A stretch of DNA of 64,000 bases, from assembly GCF_035046485.1 (NCBI RefSeq), contig NC_085137.1, positions 443,180,334 to 443,244,333 of the forward strand, in the 5' to 3' direction. Positions 32,105-43,490 of this stretch are shown piece by piece (position 1 is the first letter of the stretch; each line of letters starts with the position of its first letter). The notes beneath the pieces were generated by a model, which was given only the letters and a program-made list of their open reading frames with translations, did not search any database and was not told the origin of the DNA. Origin of the DNA: Aedes albopictus (taxonomy: Eukaryota; Arthropoda; Insecta; Diptera; Culicidae). The position numbers were made by a program, and so were the translations under genes.

Positions 32105-34850
32105 TTTATAGTGCCGTTGCAGTATTCCCGGAGGAATTTCTTGGGGAAATTTCTGGAGGAATAGCTGGAAGAATCCTTTGAGGAATTCCCGGAAGAATAC
32201 TTTGTGGAAAGGATCTCTAAGGGGAATTCCTTGGGAATTCCTGGAGGAATTCCTTGGGAATTCCTGGAGGAATTCCTTGGGAATTCCTGGACGAATTCCT
32301 TGGGAATTCCTGCACGAATTCCTTGAGAATTCCTGCACGAATTCCTTGGGAATTCCTGGAGGAATTGCTTGGGAATTCCTGGAGGAATTCCTTGGAAAAT
32401 CCTGGCGGAATTACTTGGAAAATCCTGGAGGAATTCCTTGAGAATTCCTGGAGGAATTCTATGAGAATTGCTGGAGGAATTCCTTGAGAACTCCTGGAGG
32501 AACTCCTTGAGAATTCCTGGAGGAATTCCTTGAGAATTCCTGGAGGAATTCCTTGAGAATTCCTGGAGGAATTCCTTGAGAATTCCTGGAGAAATTCCTT
32601 GGGAATTCCGGGAGGAATTCCTTGGGAATTCCTGGAGGAATACCTTGGGAATTCCTGGAGGAATTCCTTGGGAATTCCTGGAGGAATTCCTTGGGAATTC
32701 CTGGATAAATTCCTTGGGAATTCCTGGAGGAATTCTTTGGGAATTCCTGGAGGAATTCCTTGGGAATTCCTGGAGGAATTCCTTGGGAATTCCTGGAGGA
32801 ATTCCTTGGGAATTCCTGGAGGAATTCCTTGGGAATTCCTGGAGGAATTCCTTGGGAATTCCTGGAGGAATTCCTTGGGAATTCCTGGAGGAATTCCTTG
32901 GGAATTCCTGGAGGAATTCCTTGGGAATTCCTGGAGGAATTCCTTGGGAATTCCTGGAGGAATTCCTTGGGAATTCCTGGAGGAATTCCTTGGGAATTCC
33001 TGGAGGAATTCCTTGGGAATTCCTGGAGGAATTCCTTGGGAATTCCTGGAGGAATTCCTTGGGAATTCCTGGAGGAATTCCTTGGGAATTCCTGGAGGAA
33101 TTCCTTGGGAATTCCTGGAGGAATTCCTTGGGAATTCCTGGAGGAATTCCTTGGGAATTCCTGGAGGAATTCCTTGGGAATTCCTGGAGGAATTCCTTGG
33201 GAATTCCTGGAGGAATTCCTTGGGAATTCCTGGAGGAATTCCTTGGGAATTCCTGGAGGAATTCCTTGGGAATTCCTGGAGGAATTCCTTGGGAATTCCT
33301 GGAGGAATTCCTTGGGAATTCCTGGAGGAATTCCTTGGGAATTCCTGGAGGAATTCCTTGGGAATTCCTGGAGGAATTCCTTGGGAATTCCTGGAGGAAT
33401 TCCTTGGGAATTCCTGGAGGAATTCCTTGGGAATTCCTGGAGGAATTCCTTGGGAATTCCTGGAGGAATTCCTTGGGAATTCCTGGAGGAATTCCTTGGG
33501 AATTCCTGGAGGAATTCCTTGGGAATTCCTGGAGGAATTCCTTGGGAATTCCTGGAGGAATTCCTTGGGAATTCCTGGAGGAATTCCTTGGGAATTCCTG
33601 GAAGAATTCCTTGGGAATTCCTGGAGGAATTCCTTGGGAATTCCTGGAGGAATTCCTTGGGAATTCCTGGAGGAATTCCTTGGGAATTCCTGGAGGAATT
33701 CCTTGGGAATTCCTGGAGGAATTCCTTGGGAATTCCTGGAGGAATTCCTTGGGAATTCCTGGAGGAATTCCTTTTGAATTCCTGGAGGAATTCCTTGGGA
33801 ATTCTTGGAAGAATTCCTTGGGAATTCCTGGAAGAATTGCTTGGGAATTCCTGGAGGAATTCCTTGGGAATTGCTGGAGGAATTCCTTGGGAATTGCTGG
33901 AGGAATTCCTTGGGAATTGCTGGAGGAATTCCTTGAAAATTCCTGGAGGAATTCTTTGGGAATTCCTGGAGGAATTCTTTGGAAATTCCTGGAGGAATTC
34001 TTTGGAAATTCCTGGAGGAATTCTTTGGGAATTCCTGGAGGAATTCCTTGGGAATTTCTGGAGGAATTCCTTGGGAATTTCTGGAGGAATTCCTTGGGAA
34101 TTTCTGGAGGAATTCCTTGGGGATTCTTGGAGGAATTCCTTGGGAATTCCTGGAGAATTTCTTGGGAATTCCTGGAGGAATTTCTTGGGAATTCCTGGAG
34201 GAATTCCTTGAGAATTCCTGGAGGAATTCCTTGGGAATTCCTGGAGGAATTCCTTGGGAATTCCTGGAGGAATTCCTTGGGAATTCCTGGAGGAATTCCT
34301 TGGGAATTCCTGGAGGAATTCCTTGGGAATTCCTGGAGGAATTCCTTGGGAATTCCTGGAGGAATTCCTTGGGAATTCCTGAAAGAATTCCTTTGAAATT
34401 CCTGGAGGAATTCCTTGGGAATTTCTGGAGGAATTCCTTGGGAATTCCTGGAGGAATTCCTTGGGAATTCCTGAAAGAATTCCTTGGGAATTCCTGGAGG
34501 AATTCCTTGGGAATTCCTGGAGGAATTTCTTGGGAAATTCTTAGAGGAATTTCTGGGGAAATTCCTAGAGAAATTTCTTGGGAAATTCCTAGAGGAATTT
34601 TTTGGGAAATTCCTGAAGGAATTTTTGGGAAATTCCTGGAGGAATATCTTGGGAAATTCCTGGAAGAATTTCTTGGAAAATTCTTGGAGGAACTTCTTGG
34701 AAAATTCCTGGAGAAATTTCTTGGGAAATTCGTGGAGGATTTTTTTGGAAAATTCCTGGAAGAATTTCTTGGGAAATTCCTGAAGAAAATTCTTGGAAAA
34801 TTCCTGGAGGAATTTCTTGCTTTTTTTAGAATTCGTAAAGAAAAACTTTA
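32105..34850. repeat. Large satellite with 23-bp homogeneous core
   Basis: Core unit CCTTGGGAATTCCTGGAGGA plus ATT (23 bp), head to tail from about 32220 to 34520, perfect or nearly so between 32740 and 33600. It is flanked on the right by 24-bp units (GGAAATTCCTGGAGGAATTT plus CTTG) to 34850. Because 23 bp shifts the frame each unit and no stop occurs in any frame, all three plus frames stay open (606, 483 and 392 codons) with a 23-residue period. I see no reason to call these genes. Confidence 0.97.
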
Positions 34851-35400
34851 ACGAATTTAAGAATAAAAAATCTCAGGGAATTCATAAAAGATTTTGTCGA
34901 ATTAGTGCAGAAAAAATAGAATGGAAAATCCTGACAATATTCTTGGGAAAGTCTTGAAGATATTCTCGTTCAGTCCTTAGAAGCCTCTAAAGAAATGAGT
35001 TGCAGTTTTTGGGATATTTTCAACCGAGGTCCTGAGGAACTATTTTTGGAAATCCCTGGAAAATTTCCGTAGAGATTTTATGTAAAGAATTTAAAAGCTT
35101 TTCTGGAAGAATCACTTGAGAAATTCTAGATTAAATTCGGTGAAGTACTTAATGTACCAATCTTTGACTTATATTCAAGAACTTGAAGAAAATCTTTTAG
35201 AAGTTTCGCTAGAGAAATATTTTTATAACTCCGATTTTTTTTCTGGGGGAATTTCTAGTGTATAATTGGAAAATTTTTTGAGTTATTTTCAGAGGTCTGT
35301 CCAGTCGACATTTCTGTAAGAATATTTGATTCATTGATGATTCCTGCGAGAAGATTTATACAACCGTTTCGGAGGTTCAATTCGTAATTGAGTAAACTAA
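34851..35400. repeat. Decayed satellite edge
   Basis: Sporadic GGAAATTCTTGGA-like words, strongly diverged and fading into AT-rich sequence. Confidence 0.5.
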
Positions 35401-36470
35401 AACTTGCTTATCATATACTTACAACCAAACGATATCTGATTTTTCAGCTTACCTGTAAATAAAAAAGAAAGACATTGCGATTACTATTGATTGTTTTTTA
35501 TAAATGTGAAGGTTTGAATACGGTCGGATGCGAGAATTGGAATTGGAATCTATTCAAACCAATAACAAAAAAAACTTCATTAAATTTTAACAAACATGAC
35601 AAACAAATCATAATTTAAAACATTAAAAGTAGTAAAGTTTTCAAAGAGTTTCCAGCATAATTATCAAACCATAATAATCATGTGCAATAAACTGCTATTG
35701 GGGCAACAATGTTGCCATAACTTTCAACCCGTAATTAAAAACTAGCAACTTTTTCCGTTTTAATTGCTCTGAAGTAGTACGCGATCCTTCTGCCGCTGAA
35801 TGTCGTTTGTTTATGGCCCAGGTACCCAGGCACTAGGTACTAGGTGGGGTACTTACTTGGCATAAGCTGAAGAACACTCCCAGAGTATGCGCCCGAGTGG
35901 GGAGAAGTACTCGAAAATTGCAATACTCAACAAAAGTAATAAATTTTGTCACGGTCGCCATGTCGGTCTCATTGACATGGCGACCGTGGTAGAACACGTA
36001 CCTCAATAGTTTAGCTGCCATTCCTCATTTGAGTGCAAAAATATCTGTTTCCAACCTCAAAACCGTTCCTATTCACATTTTTATATCTTTTCCTATAACT
36101 TTCCTTATCTGTATACGCCCCATGTATGTATGGAACCAAAAAAATGATGATATTCGCCGTCTAGAAGGGCATTCTGCAGTGGGCGAGCGAATGCCTCATC
36201 ATTCCTTAGATTCCCTATCATAGACCAGAGTTATTGATGTTACATGTGCTATTATCATATAAAGTTGGAGAAACATTAGATTAAGTGCACTTGTTCTGGA
36301 AATACTGGAATAGCACCTGTAAGCGGACATTGCAGCTCAAAGTCTGTCACGGTCGCCACATCGTAGGTTTTCGAATAAGACTATGGATGGAGGTATAACT
36401 AAACTACTGATAGCGCATTCGGGTTATTATTCACATAGAGCTTCAGTTTTAATTCTTCGGATACACCTTT
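35401..36470. other. Non-coding sequence with TCACGGTCGCC motifs
   Basis: No gene recognised. It contains a perfect hairpin at 35950-35988 and a further TCACGGTCGCCACATCGTAG at about 36347; both share the core of the tandem repeat at 37.88-38.76 kb. Confidence 0.45.
35950..35988. repeat. Perfect hairpin on CACGGTCGCCATGTC
   Basis: CACGGTCGCCATGTC, a 9-base loop, then its exact complement GACATGGCGACCGTG. The arm is the conserved core of the ~145-bp repeat 2 kb downstream. Confidence 0.8.
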
Positions 36471-37439
36471 GATCTATGGTATATTGTCGTATCCAGCCGA
36501 TCGGGACGCGCCACGTACCCCCCAATGACGACGAACGAAAAGGACATTTAAACTCATCGTTGTTGGTTGTCGACGGGCATTTCCCCCATAGCCCCAGAAA
36601 CAGGATACATTTGCGCCATTATTGTGCTGCTACCACACACACACACACCGCACACCACACGGAATGCAATATCATGCAAATTGCGCCGGCCGGTTTTGCT
36701 GCAACACGGGGCCCCACCACTGCTACTGAAGGGGAGGAGAGGGGGGGTTCTTTAGCTACATCCTCATACCCCGAACAAAGCGAGTCGGCAATTAAACACA
36801 GAATGCAGAAATTCGTCCTACTGCTGCCAGTTGCAGCCGAGCCGGACGGCTACGGCGGCGCGGTGATTCATCGGAGGGTTGGGGTTTTTCCTTTGTTTAG
36901 CTCCATTTTCACACATTTGCATGCATGATTTTATTTTTCACTAGTTTTTTTTCACCACCACCACCACTACCACCACAATTGCTGCGGAGTGAGATTTATG
37001 TGCTTCTGCCTGCGTCTGCGAGTCCTGCGAAGTAGGTGGCCATCCTGACTGGGTGGGTGCAGTGGAACAAAGGATGACGAGCAACGACGCGACGACGGAC
37101 GGCGGTCAAGGATAATGGGATTGATTGATTGATTTGTCTTTATTAGAGAGACTTTCAAAGGATAATGGGAAATATTTTAATTGTTTTGTTGCATTGTTTC
37201 GCCCTCGAGAATCCTAGAAGTGCAGTGAGTGGCAGCGATGAGATCAAAACAGTCGAGTTCATTTGCATTTTCAATGGGTGGGTACTCTGGGGTTGAGGTA
37301 CTAGTTTTGGAACGTTTGATGGGTTTGCAACAAAAGCAATGGGAATTAGCTAAGTTCATACTGACTATGTTTGGTTACGGTAAATATTTGTTATTTGAAC
37401 ACTGCTTGGTTTTATCCTCTAACAAATATCAGCTGTGGA
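36471..37439. other. Unique, GC-richer island
   Basis: Contains a CA-rich microsatellite (36638-36660) and a 37-bp LINE tail. The 150-codon plus frame 36476-36928 is His/Thr- and Gly-rich over simple sequence and has no recognisable domain. I leave it uncalled. Confidence 0.35.
37121..37157 (-). mobile_element. 37-bp LINE 3' tail with target duplication
   Basis: TTGATTGATTGATTTGTCTT then TATTAGAGAGACTTTCA is flanked by a perfect 13-bp duplication AAGGATAATGGGA (37108-37120, 37158-37170). Read on the minus strand it matches the 3' end of the tail at 15329-15390, ending ACAAATCAATCAATCAA. This is one of the shortest retroposed insertions that can be demonstrated by eye. Confidence 0.88.
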
Positions 37440-37625
37440 GAACTTCTTGAATTCCTCAAAGTATTCCTGGAAGAATTACCAAGGAATTTCTCCAGGAATT
37501 CCCCAAGGAATATCTCCAGGAATTCCCCAAGAAATTCCTCCAGGAATTCTACAAAGAATTCCTCCAGTAATTTCCCAAAGAATTCCTCCAGGAACTACTC
37601 ATAGAATTCCTTCAAGAGTTCTCCT
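37440..37625. repeat. Small GGAATTCC-family block
   Basis: About seven diverged units of CAAGGAATTTCTCCAGGAAT or CTACAAAGAATTCCTCC type. Confidence 0.85.
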
Positions 37626-37879
37626 CAGCTGAGGAGAACTTCCCGATAATTCGTGGTGTTACTGTGTTTTTTTTAAATTACTTATGTAGAGCCCAGACCA
37701 GAAAACTTCCTGTTCAACAAGGCAATGCGATGATTGCAATTGTGTACTTTTTACTTTTTCGTTCGTTCGTTTCGTTCTTACAGAGAGCTGGAGAAAAACC
37801 CTCACGTTCTTTTTAGAGACTACATAGTTTGATCCTAGTCACGAAGAAAATCGAATTTTTAACAATTTCTTCAGTAAAT

Positions 37880-38760
37880 ATCAGATAAAGAAATATAACT
37901 GCCAGTGTGGTTCAGGAAAATTTCCTACTCGTGACCTGTCACGGTCGCCATGTCGTAGTTCGAGCTTGATTCGGACAAAATTTCCAGATTTTTGAGCACA
38001 TAGTGAAGATTTCTGGTGCTTCATAACAGTTTCAATCAGAATTTGGAGTTAAATTCAGGAAAGTTTACTACCCGATTATTGTCACGGTTGCCATGTCATT
38101 GTTTGGGCTAAGTTCCGACAAAATTTACACATTTAAAAAAAAAAACAGTAGAGATCTGTGGAACACCTAAATAATTGCAATCAGAACATTCAAAATAACT
38201 CAGGAAATTTTACTACTCGTGTCCTGTCACAGTCGCCATATCATAGTTCAGGCAACATTTCCAGATTTATGAGATATTGGTGGAGATTTCTGGTTAGAGG
38301 AGCAGAAATTTTTGTTATAATTTGGCTTCGTGACCATGCGGCTAGGAGCGTGAGTCGTCTAGCCGTTTCGTCAACCTCAAAGTGTGCGTTCGATTCCCGC
38401 TCTAGTCGGTGAAAACTTTTTGTCAATTGCAATATTCTCCACTGGACCACTGGGTGTTTCGTGTGTTGTCCGTTGTCTTATGTTAGTGATCGTTCAGTCT
38501 GTGCAACCTCTGGTTGAAGACGGTGTCGTGTCCTTCTATTTAATAATCCAAGAGAATACAGTTCTCATATACTGTCACGGTTGCCATGTAGTCCATGTAG
38601 CAGTTTGGGTTTCGTTCGGGTTAAAGTTCCACTTTTTTCTTTCAAATTAGGAGAGGTACTCCAGAACAGTTTCAATTCAGTGTTGTTCAGAAAAATTCAC
38701 CACTTGAGTTCTATCACGGTCGCCATGTAGTATAGTTAGGGCATGATGGTAGAATGGCTA
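37880..38760. repeat. ~145-bp tandem repeat with TCACGGTCGCCATGTC core
   Basis: Core motif at about 37938, 38082, 38226, 38574 and 38712, with spacing of ~145, ~144, then 348 (a SINE inserted), then ~138. Around the core the order TTCAGGAAAATTTMCTACTC, the core, GTAGTTYGGGC, CGGACAAAATTTCCAGATTT and GATTTCTGGT repeats. Other cores are at 35950-35988 and 36347. Confidence 0.85.
38321..38546 (+). mobile_element. tRNA-derived SINE, family C
   Basis: TTTGGCTTCGTGACCATGCG gives the head, GTGCGTTCGATTCCCGCTCT the B-box, and CCACTGGGTGTTTCGTGTGT the body. It splits the 145-bp repeat array between its third and fourth cores. Confidence 0.75.
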
Positions 38761-40973
38761 TCACATCGGATTTGTATTTAAAAAGCCATAGGCTCACTCA
38801 GTGCACAGCAGTTTTCCACCTAATACAGTTATATCGTTCCATTTTTGCCTCCTTGTCTTCAATTTCACGTTCCATTTGAATGTTTTAGAGGTATTGCAAG
38901 AGCCTGCGATCAGCGCATCTGCTTTGTAACAACCATTCCGATTGTTTGCTATCCGCCACTTCATGCCTTTCAATTGTCAGTCCACGAACCATAGCCATTT
39001 ATGTGTTTCATTTGGTGTTTTAGCCAGTTCAATTTTAACGTCTAAATTTTGTACCAAATGTATATTTTTCGTCTGAAATCGAATAAAATCCTTTTGGACA
39101 GCTATTTCAAAAATCTCATTTTTTTTTAATTTAAACCATTACTACCAGTTCATATTATTAGACAAATCTTTTTGCGGTGCCGGGTTTCCATGAGAAAATC
39201 TACTCTCTTGCCAAAGTATTGCATATTTTATTTTATTTTTCTTTGAAATATTTTCCTTAGAACGTTTAGAGTGCATTGTAGAAAATTCGGAGCGTTTTTT
39301 TTTATTTTATTTTTTCTGTACAAAGGTTGAAAAAAGGAAAAATACAAAAATTGATCAGTTCGTACGAGCAGTAAAAATTAAAAATAGATATGCAATGTGT
39401 ACCAAGCCTTCAGAACAAAGTTCTGAAGTTTAATTTTTAGAATTGGCAATTGAAGTCCAGGAGGAATGTCTGACAGATCTGCTAGTCTAGAAAACGTCAG
39501 GGAAGAATATTAAGATACATAAGTCCAGGAGACACTTGAAGTGAAATTGGATGTTTCCTCATTTTTTGGTTGGTATTTGTTTTTTTTTATTCATGAAATT
39601 GGTTTCCATACACATTTTGAGGGAAGAAAATGTTTATCAGTTTTCCATAAAAATACTTTTGAATTTTCAACTAAAACTTATTTCTGTAAAACTGAAAAAC
39701 GTTTTTCACCAGAAAAAAAATCAGGAGATAATGTAATCCTTCGTCAACATGTGTATTCAATAGGAACTTGAAAACAGTGCTTCGATATTAAATATTAATA
39801 TCGCCGTAATTAAAAAAGCTATCTTACAGATTTCCTAAGTTCGCTTTTGACAGTCATAGGATGAACTTTAAGTGCAATTGCCACGCTTAATGGAGGAGGA
39901 AAACGAATTCTTCAAGCAAGCGTTAAACTGAAACTCAGCAGGACATCGCTGCAGAAACATGTAGAACTTTTGTTTTTCAAAAATGACGCAAAATATGAGT
40001 TTTTTTTTTTTAATTTTCCTTATTTTTCTCTTCTTTCTACTCAAAATTTTCACTTATGATATCGATAACTTTCCAAATGTTAGACCAATGTGAAATCTTA
40101 AGGCAAGCTTTCACAAATACAGGGGATAGGCAAAATTTTAACTTTTCAAAAAAGGTTCAATGAGCTGTTACTTTTTGAAAAATGCATCAATTATTCTTAA
40201 ATTTTCATTGTAGGTTCATCAATTTGTTGTGTATTATTGGTCAAAATTTGAAAAAGATCGAACTATTCTGCACGAAGTTATAAAGATTCTAGGAAAAGGT
40301 ATAATTATTCGATAGCCAACTTTGAGCTGATATATCTTCGGATTCAATGCGCCGAATGCAATGAAATTTTGACCATTTATGATTTATATGATGAGCTCTG
40401 TAAAACGTACGACTTAGCTTAAAATTATTAACAAGAGAAAAAAATATCGCGATTCCATTTATTTTATGATTTTCAAGTAAATTGGCCAAAATACTTTATT
40501 CAAAAATTACTGGTAAAATCATACAAAAATTGGTTAACATTGTGAAAAATAAACACATGTTTCTTGGGCGACTTCCTTAACGAACTCCTTATTAAAGGAA
40601 TGGGTCAAAATTTGCTATAAATTTTCTTTAAACAATTTTAATAATTTGGCTTTAACCCTCTAATACACAAATTTAAGGTTTTTAGTCAAACATAATTCTT
40701 TGTAATCTAGAATCGATATAAACTTGTTTTGTTCGGCGATTCTCTTTTATTCGCTCTTTTATTATTTTGTTGGGATTGGGTTTGGAGTTGGATTGAGTTT
40801 TGGATTTGGAATTGTCTAATTATTTTTGAATATATGAACACTTTAATAGTTTTCCCTGAAGCCAACTTGGATTACCGTTTTTTTTAATTTATTTTTGGAT
40901 ATAATGGTATTTTGTAATTATACTTGAATTTTTTCGATTTTTTTTTTTAGGAAAATATGTTTTTGTAACTTGA
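38761..40973. other. AT-rich non-coding sequence
   Basis: No gene recognised. 39535-39725 carries a diverged copy of the palindrome arm that follows (TTGGATGTTTCCTCATTTTT, TTTTCACCAGAAAAAAAATC). 40115-40480 contains CAGGGGATAGGCAAAATTTT and words like GAATGCAATGAAATTTTGAC, related to the fold-back at 57.0-58.0 kb. Confidence 0.45.
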
Positions 40974-41332
40974 GGCGAAACTGGATCCATTTCCTCACTT
41001 TTTGGTTTCTGATTTTTTTATAAAATAATAGAACAATATTTTCAAAATCGGTTTTCGTACACATGTAGATGGATGTATGGATCAAGGTATCTCCTGATTT
41101 TTTTCCAGGTGGAAAATGTTTTTCGTTTTTGCAAAAACCATTTTTAAACAAAATTTCACAAAAAATGGTTTCTGCAAAAACGAAAAACATTTTCCACCTG
41201 GAAAAAAATCAGGAGATACCTTGATCCATACATCCATCTACATGTGTACGAAAACCGATTTTGAAAATATTGTGTCATTATTTTATAAAAAATCAAAAAC
41301 CAAGAAAATGAGGAAATGCTTCCAGTTTCGCC
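40974..41332. repeat. Near-perfect ~170-bp-arm palindrome
   Basis: From GGCGAAACTGGATCCATTTC to GGAAATGCTTCCAGTTTCGC, with arms 40974-41143 and 41163-41332 separated by a ~19-base loop. Only a handful of mismatches are visible (for example AGAACAATATT versus AATATTGTGTC). Because the arms match, similar 90-115-codon frames appear on both strands (shared FCKNEKHFPPGKKSGDTLIH); this is a consequence of symmetry. Confidence 0.93.
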
Positions 41333-41387
41333 ATAAACTTTTAAATTGTGATAGAATGATTGAGAAAAATATAAACTATAAAAATTC

Positions 41388-41490
41388 AAAACTTTTTATA
41401 TTTTTGATCATTGATTATTTCAATGCAAATTTTAGATCAAAACTAAAATTTGCATTGAAATAATCAATGATCAAAAATATAAAATGTTTT
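41388..41490. repeat. Second palindrome, ~45-bp arms
   Basis: TTTTTGATCATTGATTATTT plus CAATGCAAATTTTA is followed by the 9-base loop GATCAAAAC and then its complement. The inner ~37 bp of each arm is perfect. It lies 56 bp from the larger palindrome. Confidence 0.92.
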
Positions 41491-42740
41491 GATTTCCCAG
41501 AAAAGAAAAAAATACAAAAATGGTCCAACTAATCGGCATTAGAGGGTCAATATTTTACCCGACCCCAGGTACCGATTTCTCCATGAATTAGGCAAGATTT
41601 CTCGAGAAGCATCATCTCATATTTTCACATGAGCTTTGTTGAAAACTTATCTGAGATTTCCATCATAAACATCTCTACCAGTGGTTTTTTTTTGCAGCAA
41701 AGTTCACCGCAAGCCGTTCGACAATCAGATCCATTGCTATTTTCTATTCAACTTGAATTTCTTAAGACATTTTCAATTAAAACAATTCAGGAATTCTTCG
41801 AGAAGTTCGACTATGAATTTATCTTGATATTCTGTAATAAAATAAAAATTAAAAAAAGCCTGGGCTAAGGAAAGATTCAACAAAGTTTTCCAATAATTTA
41901 ATATTGAAATAGTGTTAACAAAAATATTGAATACGCTTAGTTCAGATTTGTTACTCTAAATTTATATATTTAATTTGCAGCTTATGGTATAAAATATAAA
42001 AAAAAATGCAGTCGAGCTCTTGACACCGAAATAGTTGGTAAGTCGCGGAGGTAGATAAGTCCACCTGTCCCAAAAAAGGATAATCAGTGCAATTCAAAGG
42101 AATTTTCATACTGTAAACTTATAATAAGATGACATAGAAGTGGTGTTTATATATTGAGAGATATGAAATAGAAAACCAAACAAAATCAATCGGAGTCCAC
42201 ATTGTGAAGTTTTTTTTACACGTTTATTTTGAACCTGTTTTCAAAATCAAACAAAGTTTACAAAGTTTACAGCTCAAACACGAACTGGTAAACTACCCAT
42301 TAACTTTGATATGTCGAAAGTAGAACATTAAACAGCATTTCAACGACATCATAAAGATATCATATAGCCATCAGTGCAGATCAGCTTGTCGTTTCTCGTG
42401 AACGTTATATAAATTGCAACTCAAAACCAATCAACAAAACCGTAGATAATAACCCGATATGGTTCATGTCAATCAACGCCCTTCAATTTGCAGACGTATG
42501 AAATCCAAGATGAAAATCGTACCGAACACATGCTTCTTCTTACTGATGTGATGTCCCAACTGGAACAAATGTAGCTTCTTAGTTTAATATTTTATGAGAA
42601 TTTCCACAGTTATGTATAAATAGAGAGGTTTTTTTTATCTACCACTCCATCGTTTTGTAAAATTAATTTGAGAGGCAGACATGATGAAACTTTATCACCA
42701 GAAAATTTTAAGAAAACTTCTTCAATGAAAAGATCCGTGA
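41491..42740. other. AT-rich non-coding sequence
   Basis: No gene recognised. 42545-42605 contains GATGTCCCAACTGGAAC, TTAGTTTAATATTTTATGAG and TTCCACAGTTATG, a decayed antisense piece of the Feilai-like SINE. Confidence 0.45.
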
Positions 42741-42813
42741 TCACCCGGAAATCGAACCCATCCCCATCAGCATGATCATGTTGAATGGCAGCACGTTTAC
42801 CAGCTGAGCAAAA
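42741..42813 (-). mobile_element. tRNA-like SINE head
   Basis: On the minus strand TTTGCTCAGCTGGTAAACGT resembles a tRNA D-arm with A-box, and GATGGGTTCGATTTCCGGGT a T-arm with B-box. No acceptor pairing or CCA-adjacent end was found, so a functional tRNA is unlikely. Confidence 0.5.
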
Positions 42814-43339
42814 TAGACTTCTTTAACCACGTTCTTGAGGAAGCCAAAAAAGCATCACCGTCGTTCTCGACCACCCACACATCATCCATCCCAATCATCG
42901 ACCCGTTCGTTCGTTCGTTCATCACCGTGCGGTTGCCTAAATAAATGATGAACGATCAATCCAAATTATGAAACAAAATGTTTGCGTTTCGGAAAGAAGT
43001 GAAGGTGTGCGTTACCGAGGTGAAGGATACGAGAAGGAGGGCGCTTCAGATCGACATCTATACACCAACCCGTGGTGGAACTCACGATGCAGCGCGGCGA
43101 AAAAAAAAAACATTTCAACACAGGGCAACCCAGATTTCACATTACATGTCTTGGAAGTTTGGATTCTGTTTGAGGGAAATCAAGTGCAGGGAAATGCATT
43201 GTTTATTTACGTGACAATATCTTACAAGAATACCAGAATTTCAATGAAAACCATTACAATGAACAATATTTTTTTTTTTTTTTTGTAGTGTTGGTTGAAT
43301 AAACCTGACAATTCCAGGACAACATTGGTTTCCCTTCCA
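42814..43339. other. Unique sequence
   Basis: GC-richer 42830-43130 with a short GTTC microsatellite (42904-42922). Two overlapping frames of 78-106 codons begin near 42970, without a recognisable domain. Confidence 0.35.
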
Positions 43340-43490
43340 ATCATCAACCATCTTTTTCTTTTAATTTAATTTCAGTTCATTTCAGCTCTGATTATTTTCA
43401 TTTACTTTTCATTCTACTTTTATGTTGTTTTATTTTATTTTGTTTCATTTTACTTTATTTCATTCCATTTTTTTTATTTTGTTTTTTTTA
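43340..43490. repeat. Low-complexity TTTTATTTCATT tract
   Basis: Pyrimidine/A simple sequence made of TTTTATTT, TTTCATTT and TTTTATTTTG words, ending directly at the TA-flanked composite element. Confidence 0.7.

Noticed and set aside
32576..34396. 606-, 483- and 392-codon frames with a GIPWEFLEEFLGNSW period
   Set aside because: The same 23-residue repeat appears in all three plus frames because the unit is 23 bp. This is a numerical consequence, not evidence of a gene.
36476..36928. 150-codon frame in a GC-richer island
   Set aside because: Runs through CA-rich simple sequence with no domain; expected by chance at this base composition. Kept only as part of a unique island.
40918..41463. 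Similar 90- and 115-codon frames on opposite strands
   Set aside because: Both come from the two arms of one palindrome; identity reflects symmetry, and the frames end within repeat.
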